Below, piece after piece: positions 8,664 through 15,832 of a DNA stretch of 64,000 nt. Each line of letters opens with the position of its first letter. Position 1 is the first letter of the stretch. The position numbers and the translations under genes were made by a program. This DNA comes from Dokdonella_A sp040005635 (lineage in GTDB: Bacteria; Pseudomonadota; Gammaproteobacteria; Xanthomonadales; Rhodanobacteraceae), in assembly GCA_040005635.1 (NCBI GenBank), contig JBDTYM010000005.1, forward strand, positions 17,277 to 81,276, given 5' to 3'. A model generated the notes under the pieces. It did not search any database and was not told the origin of the DNA. It saw only the letters and a list, made by a program, of their open reading frames with translations.

Positions 8664-9473
8664 TCAAGCGATGGTGCCGTCGAGCGGACTCGACGCGGAT
8701 GCGTAGCGCTTGCGCGGAATGCGCCCCGCGCGGAACGCGGCGCGGCCGGCTTCGACCGCGAGCTTCATCGCGTGCGCCATCAGCACGGGATCGGTGGCGC
8801 CGGCGATCGCCGTGTTCATCAGTACGCCGTCGCAACCGAGTTCCATTGCGATCGCGGCATCGGAGGCGGTGCCGACGCCGGCATCGACAATGATCGGCAC
8901 CTTCGCGTTCTCGATGATCTCGAGCAGGTTGTAGCGATTCTGGATGCCGAGGCCGGAGCCGATCGGCGCCGCCAAAGGCATCACGGCGACGCAACCAATC
9001 TGCTCGAGTCGCCTGGCCAGGATTGGATCGTCCGAGGTGTAGACCATCACCTGGAAGCCGTCCTTGACCAGCGTTTCCGCCGCGGCGAGCGTCTGCACGA
9101 CATCCGGGAACAGAGTCTTGGCATCGCCCAACACTTCGAGTTTGACCAGGGTATGGCCATCGAGCAGCTCGCGCGCGAGGCGGCAGGTGCGCACCGCGTC
9201 GTCGGCCGTGTAGCAGCCGGCGGTGTTCGGCAGGATCGTGTAGCGCGATGGCGGCAGCACATCGAGCAGGTTCGGCTCGTTCGCGTTCTGGCCGATATTC
9301 GTGCGGCGGATTGCGACGGTGACGATCTCGGCACCTGCCGCGGCGGTCGCGCGCTGTGTTTCGTCGAGGTCCTTGAACTTGCCGGTACCAGTGAGAAGAC
9401 GCGACCGGTAAGGCTTGCCGGCGATGATGAGGAGGTCATTGAGATCGCGAGGCGATTGAGGCAGCGCATTCAT
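8664..9473 (-). CDS. thiG: thiazole synthase ThiG
   Basis: A 269-residue TIM-barrel enzyme. It joins deoxyxylulose phosphate, dehydroglycine and sulfur carried on ThiS thiocarboxylate to form the thiazole ring of thiamine. Visible hallmarks are GTGKF near the N-terminus, NTAGCYTADDAVR, the Schiff-base lysine in VKLEVLGD, MPLAAPIGSGLGI and DAGVGTASDAAIAMELGCDGVLMNTAI. Length fits the family. The upstream partner thiS is on the same strand but separated by an unusually long 269-base gap; trmB follows five bases downstream. Confidence 0.96.
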   Translation of the reverse strand: MNALPQSPRDLNDLLIIAGKPYRSRLLTGTGKFKDLDETQRATAAAGAEIVTVAIRRTNIGQNANEPNLLDVLPPSRYTILPNTAGCYTADDAVRTCRLARELLDGHTLVKLEVLGDAKTLFPDVVQTLAAAETLVKDGFQVMVYTSDDPILARRLEQIGCVAVMPLAAPIGSGLGIQNRYNLLEIIENAKVPIIVDAGVGTASDAAIAMELGCDGVLMNTAIAGATDPVLMAHAMKLAVEAGRAAFRAGRIPRKRYASASSPLDGTIA

Positions 9474-9742
9474 GGCACGGGCGTCGATGGGATGTGAGGT
9501 CGGTGGATGTGTGGGTGGAGCTGCGAACAGCGAGGTTCACGACACGCAGCCGTCCGTGGAGCCCCCGAGCCGCACATCGATGTGTTGTCGTGTGGCGATT
9601 GACCAGCGTGCAGTTGCTCGCTACCGCTCGCAGCTGTTGCTGGCAGCGCCATCCTGGCCTTGCAAAGCAAGCCTCGGGCTCCTGCCCCAGGCGTCCAAGG
9701 CGGCGCATACGATGCGTGCGGGCATCGCGTAGGCGCGCCGTT
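9474..9742 (-). other. non-coding gap inside the thiS-thiG unit
   Basis: In most genomes thiS and thiG are adjacent or nearly so. Here 269 bases separate them. Frames through the gap are arginine- and serine-rich with no family resemblance and no good ribosome site, so I see no gene. A short hairpin (CTTGC-aaa-GCAAG, near 9660-9672) is the only local structure noticed. Confidence 0.5.
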
Positions 9743-9943
9743 TCATCCTCCCCCAATCGCGTGGACGATCTCGATCCGATCACCTGGATTCAAGGGATGC
9801 GAGTCGTGGCAGCTGCGCGGGACGATTTCGCGGTTCACCTCGACGGCAACGCGGCGTTGCGCGTAACCGGCGAGTTCAAGCAATTGCAGGATCGAGGTGG
9901 CGGGATCGATCTCGCGATCCTCGCCGTTGAGGGCAACTTTCAT
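9743..9943 (-). CDS. thiS: sulfur carrier protein ThiS
   Basis: A 66-residue ubiquitin-fold protein that, as C-terminal thiocarboxylate, donates sulfur to ThiG. The diglycine C-terminus (HAIGGG), the LNGE opening, and the central VAVEVNREIVPRS and NPGDRIEIV segments are typical. ATG at 9943 gives the standard length; the longer open frame upstream runs through the terminator of the preceding gene and is not credible. No TPP riboswitch was recognisable in the 55 bases before it. Confidence 0.93.
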   Translation of the reverse strand: MKVALNGEDREIDPATSILQLLELAGYAQRRVAVEVNREIVPRSCHDSHPLNPGDRIEIVHAIGGG

Positions 9944-9998
9944 CGCGTCATTGTAAACGTCCGCTCGGGTGCTGGCTCGTCGTACTTCAGGTCGCCGG

Positions 9999-10028
9999 GA
10001 AAAAAGACGCCGCGCAATGCGCGGCGTC
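9999..10028 (-). terminator. Rho-independent terminator of the FecR/DUF6600 gene
   Basis: A perfect 10-bp GC-rich stem (GACGCCGCGC / GCGCGGCGTC) with a 3-base loop at 10006-10028 is followed on the minus strand by six T (A-run at 10000-10005). It lies 21 bases after the stop of the gene ending at 10049 and separates it from thiS. Confidence 0.9.
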
Positions 10029-10048
10029 GAAGGTCGATACACGAAGAA

Positions 10049-12424
10049 TCAGCGGCCTTCCTTGTCCTTGTCCTTGTTGCGTTCACCACGCTGTTCTCGC
10101 TGTTGCGGCGCTGGCTGATTGCGCGGCTGCGGCTGTGGTGGCGGAACGTTCCGCGGCTGCGCCGGCTGTACATTGCGCGGCTGCGCCTGCTGTTGCGGAA
10201 CGCTGCGTTGTTCGACGCGTGGCTGATACTGCTGTTGCTGCTGCTGCTGCGGCGGCGCACTGCGCTGAGCCGGTTGCTGCGGAACGTTGCGTGGTTGCAC
10301 CTGTTGCTGTTGCACGCTGCGTGTCTGGTTCTGCGGCACCGACGAATTGTTGCGTGGAATCTCGCGCAGCTGCGGCGCCGGACGAATCTGTCCTTGCGGG
10401 GCCGCCGTGTTACCACGGTCGGTCGCCGGACTCGTACGCTGCGGCAGCGACTGACGCGGAACCGGTGTCTGCGCGTTGCTGCGCTCGACCGGCGCCACGT
10501 TACTTCCGCGCTGGACCGAGTTCGGCAGGGCGCGGTTCTGCGCGTTCGCGGCCGGTGGATTGCCGCGCGTCACGGCGGGGCCCGCGTTGTTGCCAGTTGC
10601 CGGCGAGCCTGCACGCGGTGCGAAGCGCGATGAGGGCAGCGCGGTTCGATCCGTTGCATTCGACTGCCCACGCTGAACCGCATTCGGCGCCGTATTGCCG
10701 GGTGCAGCGACAGGTGCACGACCGACATTCGCCGGATTCGTCGGCGTCACCGGTCCGCGCGGTCCGGCAGGGGACGCACGATCATTGGCGATATTCGGCC
10801 GTTGCCCGGCCGCGGATGCGGTGCCGCGCGCCGGCAGTGGCTGCGGCTTGGCCGCATTCTGTCCGACCAGTTGCACGCGGGACGCCAGTGCACGGTTCTG
10901 CGTGGCGCTCGTGCCCGGGCGTGCGGCGATCGCGCGCGTCTGGCTCGCCGCCAGCGGTTGCGCGCCATTGCGTTCGATGGCCTGAATACGCGAGGCGATC
11001 GGCGCCGAGCGCGGCGGCGGCGCAGTGCGCGCGATGACGCGGCGGTCCATCACGCCCGTTGCCGGGCCCGCACGGCCACGGGCGGCATTGCCCGCGAAGC
11101 TGGCCTGGGTTGGAGCGATGCCGACGCGGCTGACTACCTGCGCTCCACGCAGTTCGCGATCGTTGATTTGCACGCGTCCTGCGGCAACCGGCCGAGCGCC
11201 CACGAACGCGTCGCGCGACATCGCGGTCATGTTGCCGCGATAGGCGTAGTTCGCCCCGGTGATCGGACGGCCGCGAGAGTAGTTGTTGTTGTAGACGTTG
11301 GTGACGTAGGTGTTGTTGATGAACGTCGTGTTGCGCACATTGACGTTGGTAAAATAACCGCGTGAGGCGCGATACCACGGCACATAGACCTCGCGCGGGC
11401 CGAGCGGGAACCAGCCCACGGGGCCGCCGCCGCCGACCGAGATGCCGACCCCACCGACGAAGGCGACCAGGGCTGGCGCATAGATCGACCGACCGCCGCG
11501 ATAGGCGCCCGGGCACCAGCCCCAGCGATTGTCGACGTAGGCCCAGCGTCCGTAGTGGAACGGCGCGAATCCCCACGCTGCGCTGTCGACCCAGGTCCAG
11601 CCCCATGGATCGATCCATGACCAGTGGCCGGAACGATACGGCGCCCAGTCGGCTTCGACCGTGTTCGGATACCAAACGTTGCCGTATTCGGGGGCCGTGC
11701 TCCACGAGCCGGAGTTGTCGAGGTCGGCATAGCCGATGACATCTTCCGATACGTATTGGCGCGATACCGAGTGCTCGTAGCGCTGGTTGCGTGTCGAGCA
11801 CCACTGATCGAAATCGTCACCGCGCGGCAGGTCGAGCACTTCGTAGTCGTGCAGAGCGGTATCGTTGAAGCGGTAGGTGTTGCCCGCGCGCACGCTATAG
11901 CTGGCGTTATTCTCGCCATAGACATCACCGGCGCCGTCGAACACGGTGACCATGGTCGAGTCGCCCTGCGGTGCGATGTCGATGCGGTAGTTGCCCGGCT
12001 GGTTGACGACGAACGCCAGCGTCGGGGTATCGACTTCGTAGCTTTGGCCGTCGGCGACGCGGCGCACATGCAGATTCACCGTGCCCTCGGTGAGTTCGAT
12101 CTGTGCGGTGTTGTCATCGAGGTTGAGCAGGTTGAAGGTGCTGCCCTGGTCGAGGCGGATGTCGGCCGCACCGATTTCCAATTCGACGCGCGAATCCTTG
12201 TCCGTATAGACCTTGTCGCCGGTGCCGAGCGGACGATTCAATGAGGCTTCCGCCCATTGGTCGTCACCCGCCGGCTGAAAACTCACGCTGCCGCTAAGAA
12301 AGCTGACGCGCGCCACGCGATCGGGCGGATCATCGTCGGCACGCGCGGCGCCGGCAGACAGCCCGGCAGCCAGCGCCAGCACGGCGCACCACGCCCATGG
12401 ATTGGAACGACGCTTCGTGTACAT
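10049..12424 (-). CDS. secreted FecR-domain / DUF6600 protein with Pro-Gln-rich tail
   Basis: A 791-residue protein. Residues 1-29 are a signal peptide (cut near ARA-DD). About 35-200 form a FecR-like beta domain (VARVSFLSGSVSFQPAG, LGTGDKVYTDKDSRVEL). About 205-345 carry the tryptophan-rich DUF6600 repeats: WAPYRSGHWSWIDPWGWTWV and then WGFAPFHYGRWAYVDNRWGW. The rest, about 430-791, is low complexity, rich in Asn, Pro, Arg, Gln and Ala with several poly-Gln runs, ending in a charged KDKDKEGR tail. Related proteins occur widely in Lysobacterales and Burkholderiales; their role is not established, though secretion and a wall- or matrix-associated function are likely. Single gene with its own terminator. 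Confidence 0.85.
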   Translation of the reverse strand: MYTKRRSNPWAWCAVLALAAGLSAGAARADDDPPDRVARVSFLSGSVSFQPAGDDQWAEASLNRPLGTGDKVYTDKDSRVELEIGAADIRLDQGSTFNLLNLDDNTAQIELTEGTVNLHVRRVADGQSYEVDTPTLAFVVNQPGNYRIDIAPQGDSTMVTVFDGAGDVYGENNASYSVRAGNTYRFNDTALHDYEVLDLPRGDDFDQWCSTRNQRYEHSVSRQYVSEDVIGYADLDNSGSWSTAPEYGNVWYPNTVEADWAPYRSGHWSWIDPWGWTWVDSAAWGFAPFHYGRWAYVDNRWGWCPGAYRGGRSIYAPALVAFVGGVGISVGGGGPVGWFPLGPREVYVPWYRASRGYFTNVNVRNTTFINNTYVTNVYNNNYSRGRPITGANYAYRGNMTAMSRDAFVGARPVAAGRVQINDRELRGAQVVSRVGIAPTQASFAGNAARGRAGPATGVMDRRVIARTAPPPRSAPIASRIQAIERNGAQPLAASQTRAIAARPGTSATQNRALASRVQLVGQNAAKPQPLPARGTASAAGQRPNIANDRASPAGPRGPVTPTNPANVGRAPVAAPGNTAPNAVQRGQSNATDRTALPSSRFAPRAGSPATGNNAGPAVTRGNPPAANAQNRALPNSVQRGSNVAPVERSNAQTPVPRQSLPQRTSPATDRGNTAAPQGQIRPAPQLREIPRNNSSVPQNQTRSVQQQQVQPRNVPQQPAQRSAPPQQQQQQQYQPRVEQRSVPQQQAQPRNVQPAQPRNVPPPQPQPRNQPAPQQREQRGERNKDKDKEGR

Positions 12425-12666
12425 GAAATACTCTCCTGGAGCCTACGCCAGCCGCAGTTTCGGTGGGATTCGCTCTCCCCTACGCATCGGCCGCCCGCGC
12501 TGGCAGGCTGCGCACACTATCAGCGAAATCCGCTGAATGACGACTTTCCGCATATCGATTTTTGCGCTTCCCGACAAAACCGCTTAGCGCCGATTCAGCG
12601 CGTTTGCGGGCTCGTCCAGTCCTTAGGTTGTCGCCCCGAGCGGCCGCCGCTACCCTGTCGTGACCC

Positions 12667-12740
12667 GCGGGTGTCGTCTAATGGTAAGACAGCAGCTTCC
12701 CAAGCTGCGAACGTGGGTTCGATTCCCATCACCCGCTCCA
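12667..12740 (+). tRNA. tRNA-Gly(CCC)
   Basis: A complete 74-base tRNA with encoded CCA. The acceptor stem is GCGGGTG (12667-12673) pairing with CACCCGC (12730-12736), discriminator T and CCA at 12738-12740. The anticodon arm is GCAGC-TTCCCAA-GCTGC, giving anticodon CCC, and the T arm is GTGGG-TTCGATT-CCCAT. It reads the GGG glycine codon. The RimB-like gene begins 11 bases after it, so the two probably share a transcript. Confidence 0.97.
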
Positions 12741-12750
12741 TGCCGCCAAC

Positions 12751-13248
12751 GTGCCTTCCGATTCCTTCCCACTGCGGTCTGCCCAATCGACGCCCGCGAC
12801 CGCCTGCCCACCTCTGGGCTGGCGCGAATGGGTGGCGTTGCCGGCGCTCGGAATAGCGACCATCAAGGCCAAGCTGGATACCGGCGCGCGCTCGTCGTCG
12901 CTGCACGTCGAAGCCCTGGAAACGTTTCGTCAGGACGGCGCTCAGCACGTGCGCTTTCTGCTGCGGCCGCGCCGTCGTGGCACGCGTCTGGTCGCGTGCC
13001 AGGCACCGATCCTCGACCGCCGCCCGGTCACCGATTCGGGTGGGCATCGCAGCGAGCGCTGGTTCGTCGAGATCGAGGTCGCACTCGCCGGGTCGCGTTT
13101 CATGACCGCCATCAATTTGACAGACCGCCGCGCGATGCTGTTTCCACTGCTGCTCGGGCGCAGCGCTCTGTGCGGGCGATTCAGCGTCGACGCCGCGCTT
13201 TCGTATACCTCACCGCGACCGCCGCGTGCCGCGACGGCGCCGACATGA
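12751..13248 (+). CDS. RimB-like retropepsin-fold protease (ATP-dependent zinc protease family)
   Basis: A 165-residue protein of the family annotated as putative ATP-dependent zinc protease (COG4067), now viewed as retropepsin-like. The key motif is KLDTGARSSSLHV with Asp43-Thr-Gly. In Pseudomonas the equivalent protein RimB acts with RimK, the glutamate ligase that modifies ribosomal protein S6. Here rimK follows with an ATGA overlap (13245-13248), which supports the same partnership. The chosen start is GTG at 12751, 11 bases after the tRNA; no ATG precedes the conserved GWREWVALPALG in this frame. The short first 20 residues are not conserved, so a slightly later start is possible. Confidence 0.82.
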   Translation: MPSDSFPLRSAQSTPATACPPLGWREWVALPALGIATIKAKLDTGARSSSLHVEALETFRQDGAQHVRFLLRPRRRGTRLVACQAPILDRRPVTDSGGHRSERWFVEIEVALAGSRFMTAINLTDRRAMLFPLLLGRSALCGRFSVDAALSYTSPRPPRAATAPT

Positions 13249-14171
13249 AGAAGACCATGAAGATCGCCATTCTCTCGCGCAACACGCGGCTGTACTCGAC
13301 GGTGCGCCTGATCGAGGCCGCGCGAACCCGTGGACACAGCGTGCGCGTGCTCGATCCATTGCGCTGCTACATGCGTATCGCCGCCGGCAGGTTCGAGATG
13401 CACTACAAGGGGCGTGTGTTGCGGGGCATCGATGCGGTGATCCCGCGCATCGGCGCTTCGATCACGTTCTACGGCACTGCCGTCGTACGCCAGTTCGAGA
13501 TGATGGGCGTGTACACGCCGAATGGGTCGGATGCGATCCTGCGCGCGCGCGACAAACTGCGCACGATGCAGTTGCTGGCGCGCGAAGGCATCGATTTGCC
13601 GACGACGGTATTCGGAGACAACCCGGACGACACCGGCGATCTGCTCGCGATGCTCGGCGAGCCGCCGCACGTGATCAAGCTCAACGAAGGCGCCCAAGGG
13701 CAGGGAGTTCTGCTGGCCGAGAAGCGGTCCGGCGCGCAGGGCATGATCGAGGCGTTGCGTGGGCTCTACGCGAACTTCCTCGTGCAGGAATTCGTGCGCG
13801 AGGCGAAGGGCGCGGACCTGCGTTGTTTCGTCGTCGGCGGGAAAGTCGTCGCCGCGATGCAGCGGCAGGCGCCGGAAGGAGATTTTCGCGCGAACATCCA
13901 TCGCGGCGGGACCGCTAGCGCGATTGAACTGACGGCGGCCGAACGCGACATCGCCTTGCGCGCGGCCCGGCAGATGGATCTGGGGGTTGCAGGGGTCGAT
14001 CTGCTGCGCTCGCGACGCGGTCCGCTGGTTCTGGAAGTCAATTCCTCTCCAGGCCTCGAAGGCATCGAGGGTTCGACTGGCGTCGATGTTGCTGGCGCCA
14101 TCATCGACCATGTGGCCAAGGGTGCGAGCCGGGAGGCGAAACCGGTCGCCAGGAAACAACGACGAAAGTAG
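13245..14171 (+). CDS. rimK: RimK-family alpha-L-glutamate ligase
   Basis: A 308-residue ATP-grasp enzyme that adds glutamates to the C-terminus of ribosomal protein S6, or makes poly-glutamate. The N-terminal domain (about 5-100) shows AILSRNTRLYSTVRLIEAA and AVIPRIGASITFYG. The ATP-grasp core has VIKLNEGAQGQGVLLAE, ADLRCFVVGGKVVAAMQRQ and LLRSRRGPLVLEVNSSPGLEGIE with the metal-binding E and N residues. ATG at 13245 overlaps the stop of the RimB-like gene by four bases; a second ATG four codons later is also possible. The tail after about 290 is basic and variable. Confidence 0.95.
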   Translation: MKKTMKIAILSRNTRLYSTVRLIEAARTRGHSVRVLDPLRCYMRIAAGRFEMHYKGRVLRGIDAVIPRIGASITFYGTAVVRQFEMMGVYTPNGSDAILRARDKLRTMQLLAREGIDLPTTVFGDNPDDTGDLLAMLGEPPHVIKLNEGAQGQGVLLAEKRSGAQGMIEALRGLYANFLVQEFVREAKGADLRCFVVGGKVVAAMQRQAPEGDFRANIHRGGTASAIELTAAERDIALRAARQMDLGVAGVDLLRSRRGPLVLEVNSSPGLEGIEGSTGVDVAGAIIDHVAKGASREAKPVARKQRRK

Positions 14172-14185
14172 TACGAAGAAAGACG

Positions 14186-14215
14186 TTGACAACACGCGAT
14201 CGCCGATCTTAGGAT
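14186..14215 (+). promoter_or_regulatory. sigma70-like promoter of the secreted paralog cluster
   Basis: A perfect -35 hexamer TTGACA (14186-14191) is followed after 18 bases by TAGGAT (14210-14215, four of six matches to TATAAT). It sits 60 bases before the GTG start of the first secreted paralog and 15 bases after the end of rimK. The -10 box is embedded in an inverted repeat, GCCGATC-ttag-GATCGGC (14202-14219), placed where a repressor would block RNA polymerase. Confidence 0.5.
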
Positions 14216-14274
14216 CGGCACGTATCCCGCGTCGGCGACTGGGCGGGGCTCGCTACGAACCTGAGGGGTGTCGC

Positions 14275-14775
14275 GTGAAGAGTCTGTGTCTTATTCTGGT
14301 ACTGATCGTCGCGCTCCCTTCGACCGCCATTGCGGCCGGGGAGAACTATATCGAGCCGAACAAGAACGCCGATTCGCGTGAAAAACTCTCCGATGTCGCA
14401 GCCAACGTGCGCCGCGAAATGCAGGCAGGCAGGCGCTTCCAATACGTCTCCTCGCGCGAACGCGAAACCGTCAACGCCAAATTTTCCGAGATGGACGCGC
14501 TTTTCGGCCGGTCGGGATCGGTGGCGCAGATGAACGACGACCAGAAGACCCAGTTGTTCAATGCCCAGGAAGTCATCAATTCAATTCTTACCGATCGCGA
14601 CAGCGAACGGCTGATCTGCAAGAACGAGCCGATCATCGGGTCACACGTCCGGTCGAAGACCTGCCGCAGCTACGCAGAGGAGCAGGCGCGCCACGAAGTG
14701 TCAGCCAAGGACATGCTTGATCGGCAAGCAGTAGTTTGCAAACACACGGGACCGAATTGCCCCGTTTTCGATTGA
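14275..14775 (+). CDS. secreted protein of unknown function, paralog 1
   Basis: A 166-residue protein with an N-terminal signal peptide (MKSLCLILVLIVALPSTAIA, cut before AGEN). The mature part is mostly charged and helical (VSSRERETVNAKFSEMDALF) and carries a paired-cysteine segment LICKNEPIIGS with a KTC seven residues on. The next gene encodes a clear paralog that matches through the whole helical part and the LICK-KTC region, about 45 percent identical by eye. Start is GTG at 14275 with GAGGGG six bases upstream. I do not recognise a named family. The position upstream of a BlaI-type repressor and a BlaR1-type protease suggests it may be a target or partner of that system. Confidence 0.75.
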   Translation: MKSLCLILVLIVALPSTAIAAGENYIEPNKNADSREKLSDVAANVRREMQAGRRFQYVSSRERETVNAKFSEMDALFGRSGSVAQMNDDQKTQLFNAQEVINSILTDRDSERLICKNEPIIGSHVRSKTCRSYAEEQARHEVSAKDMLDRQAVVCKHTGPNCPVFD

Positions 14776-14888
14776 GAAAGACGAGTTTTCCGCCCGACTT
14801 GGCCGCTGGCAGGCTCCGCATGATGTTCTTTCGATGCCCTGAGTGATTCATTTATTTCAACCCATTGTCACAGTAGGAGTTTCGCAAC

Positions 14889-15368
14889 ATGAAATCTGGT
14901 TTGCTCATCGCGACGCTGGTCTTATCCTTCATCGCATCGCCCGCCTTCGCCAAGGATGACACGGCACCGGCCGTCAACGCCGATACTAAGGCCGCATTCG
15001 ACACGGTCGCAGGCTGGGTTCGAGCGCAAATGGAGGCGGGCGGACGGTATTCGGAGGTCAGCTCGGGCGAACGCAGCAAGGTCGACGCAAAGCTGGGCGA
15101 GATGGGTAAGATGTTCGAGCAGCATGGCGACGTTGCGCAGATGGGCGATGCGGACAAGACGCGTATGTTCAATACGCAGCAGGAAATCAATGCGATCTTG
15201 AGCAAGCGTGACGGCGATAGACTGATCTGCAAGACCGAAAGGCCGGTTGGCTCGAATATTCCGGTCAAGACATGTCAAACCGCGTCCAAGATCGAAGGCC
15301 GCAGGCGCGATGACCTCAAGGATTTCCAGCAACGCCAGAACGTGCAGCCTCAGCAGAAAAGGGGCTGA
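14889..15368 (+). CDS. secreted protein of unknown function, paralog 2
   Basis: A 159-residue paralog of the preceding protein. Signal peptide MKSGLLIATLVLSFIASPAFA is followed by a helical domain (VRAQMEAGGRYSEVSSGER, DVAQMGDADKTRMFNTQQEI) and LICKTERPVGS with a KTC. The C-terminal tail is rich in Gln and Arg and differs from paralog 1. ATG at 14889 has AGGAG nine bases upstream. The 113-base gap after paralog 1 holds no obvious terminator, so the two may share a message. The BlaI-type gene begins 69 bases downstream. Confidence 0.75.
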   Translation: MKSGLLIATLVLSFIASPAFAKDDTAPAVNADTKAAFDTVAGWVRAQMEAGGRYSEVSSGERSKVDAKLGEMGKMFEQHGDVAQMGDADKTRMFNTQQEINAILSKRDGDRLICKTERPVGSNIPVKTCQTASKIEGRRRDDLKDFQQRQNVQPQQKRG

Positions 15369-15436
15369 GGAATCGCGAATCAAGAGAACTCGATTCTGTG
15401 TCTTTTCCGAGAAAAGCGAGCCAGCAAGGGGCAAGC

Positions 15437-15832
15437 GTGACCAAGATCGATACCCTACCCAAGCCAACCGAAGCCGAACTCGGCATCCTCAATTTTCTAT
15501 GGGATCGTGGGGAGAGCACGGTACGCGATGTGCACGAAGCGCTGTATCGTGAAGAGGGGGCTGGCTACACGACTGCGTTGAAGCTGCTGCAGATCATGCA
15601 CGCCAAGGGCTTGGTGCTGCGCGACGATTCCGAACGCGCCCATGTATTCCGACCGGCGGTCAGCAAGGAACGTACGCAAAAACGATTCCTGCTCGACATG
15701 GTGCAACGCGTTTTCGACGGATCCCCGTCGCAGCTCGTACTGCAGGCCCTTGGCGGCAGGCCGAAGGCGACGCGGGAGGAAGTAGAAGAAATTCGCGCAT
15801 TGCTCGACAAGCTCGACGGAAACAAGACATGA
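15437..15832 (+). CDS. BlaI/MecI/CopY-family transcriptional repressor
   Basis: A 131-residue winged-helix repressor. The helix-turn-helix region reads PTEAELGILNFLWDRGESTVRDVHEAL and the wing YTTALKLLQIMHAKGLV. The dimerisation helices lie in the C-terminal third (RFLLDMVQRVFDGSPSQLVLQAL). In the classic system the repressor is cleaved or displaced when a BlaR1 receptor protease is triggered. The next gene, overlapping by ATGA, is that protease type. GTG at 15437 is preferred, with AAGGGG five bases upstream; a GTG thirteen codons earlier would add an unconserved extension. The operator was not identified. Confidence 0.9.
   Translation: MTKIDTLPKPTEAELGILNFLWDRGESTVRDVHEALYREEGAGYTTALKLLQIMHAKGLVLRDDSERAHVFRPAVSKERTQKRFLLDMVQRVFDGSPSQLVLQALGGRPKATREEVEEIRALLDKLDGNKT

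Noticed and set aside
8659..8994. An N-terminal extension of trmB running into thiG.
   Set aside because: Arg/His-rich and inside thiG; the ATG at 8658 gives the standard length.
9436..9783. A minus-strand 115-codon frame across the thiS-thiG gap.
   Set aside because: Runs out of frame into both genes; composition rich in Arg and Ser, no ribosome site.
9944..9998. A TPP riboswitch before thiS.
   Set aside because: The conserved CTGAGA and related elements are absent and the space is only 55 bases.
13987..14274. An upstream extension of the first secreted paralog into rimK.
   Set aside because: It would remove the signal peptide from the N-terminus; GTG at 14275 has a ribosome site.
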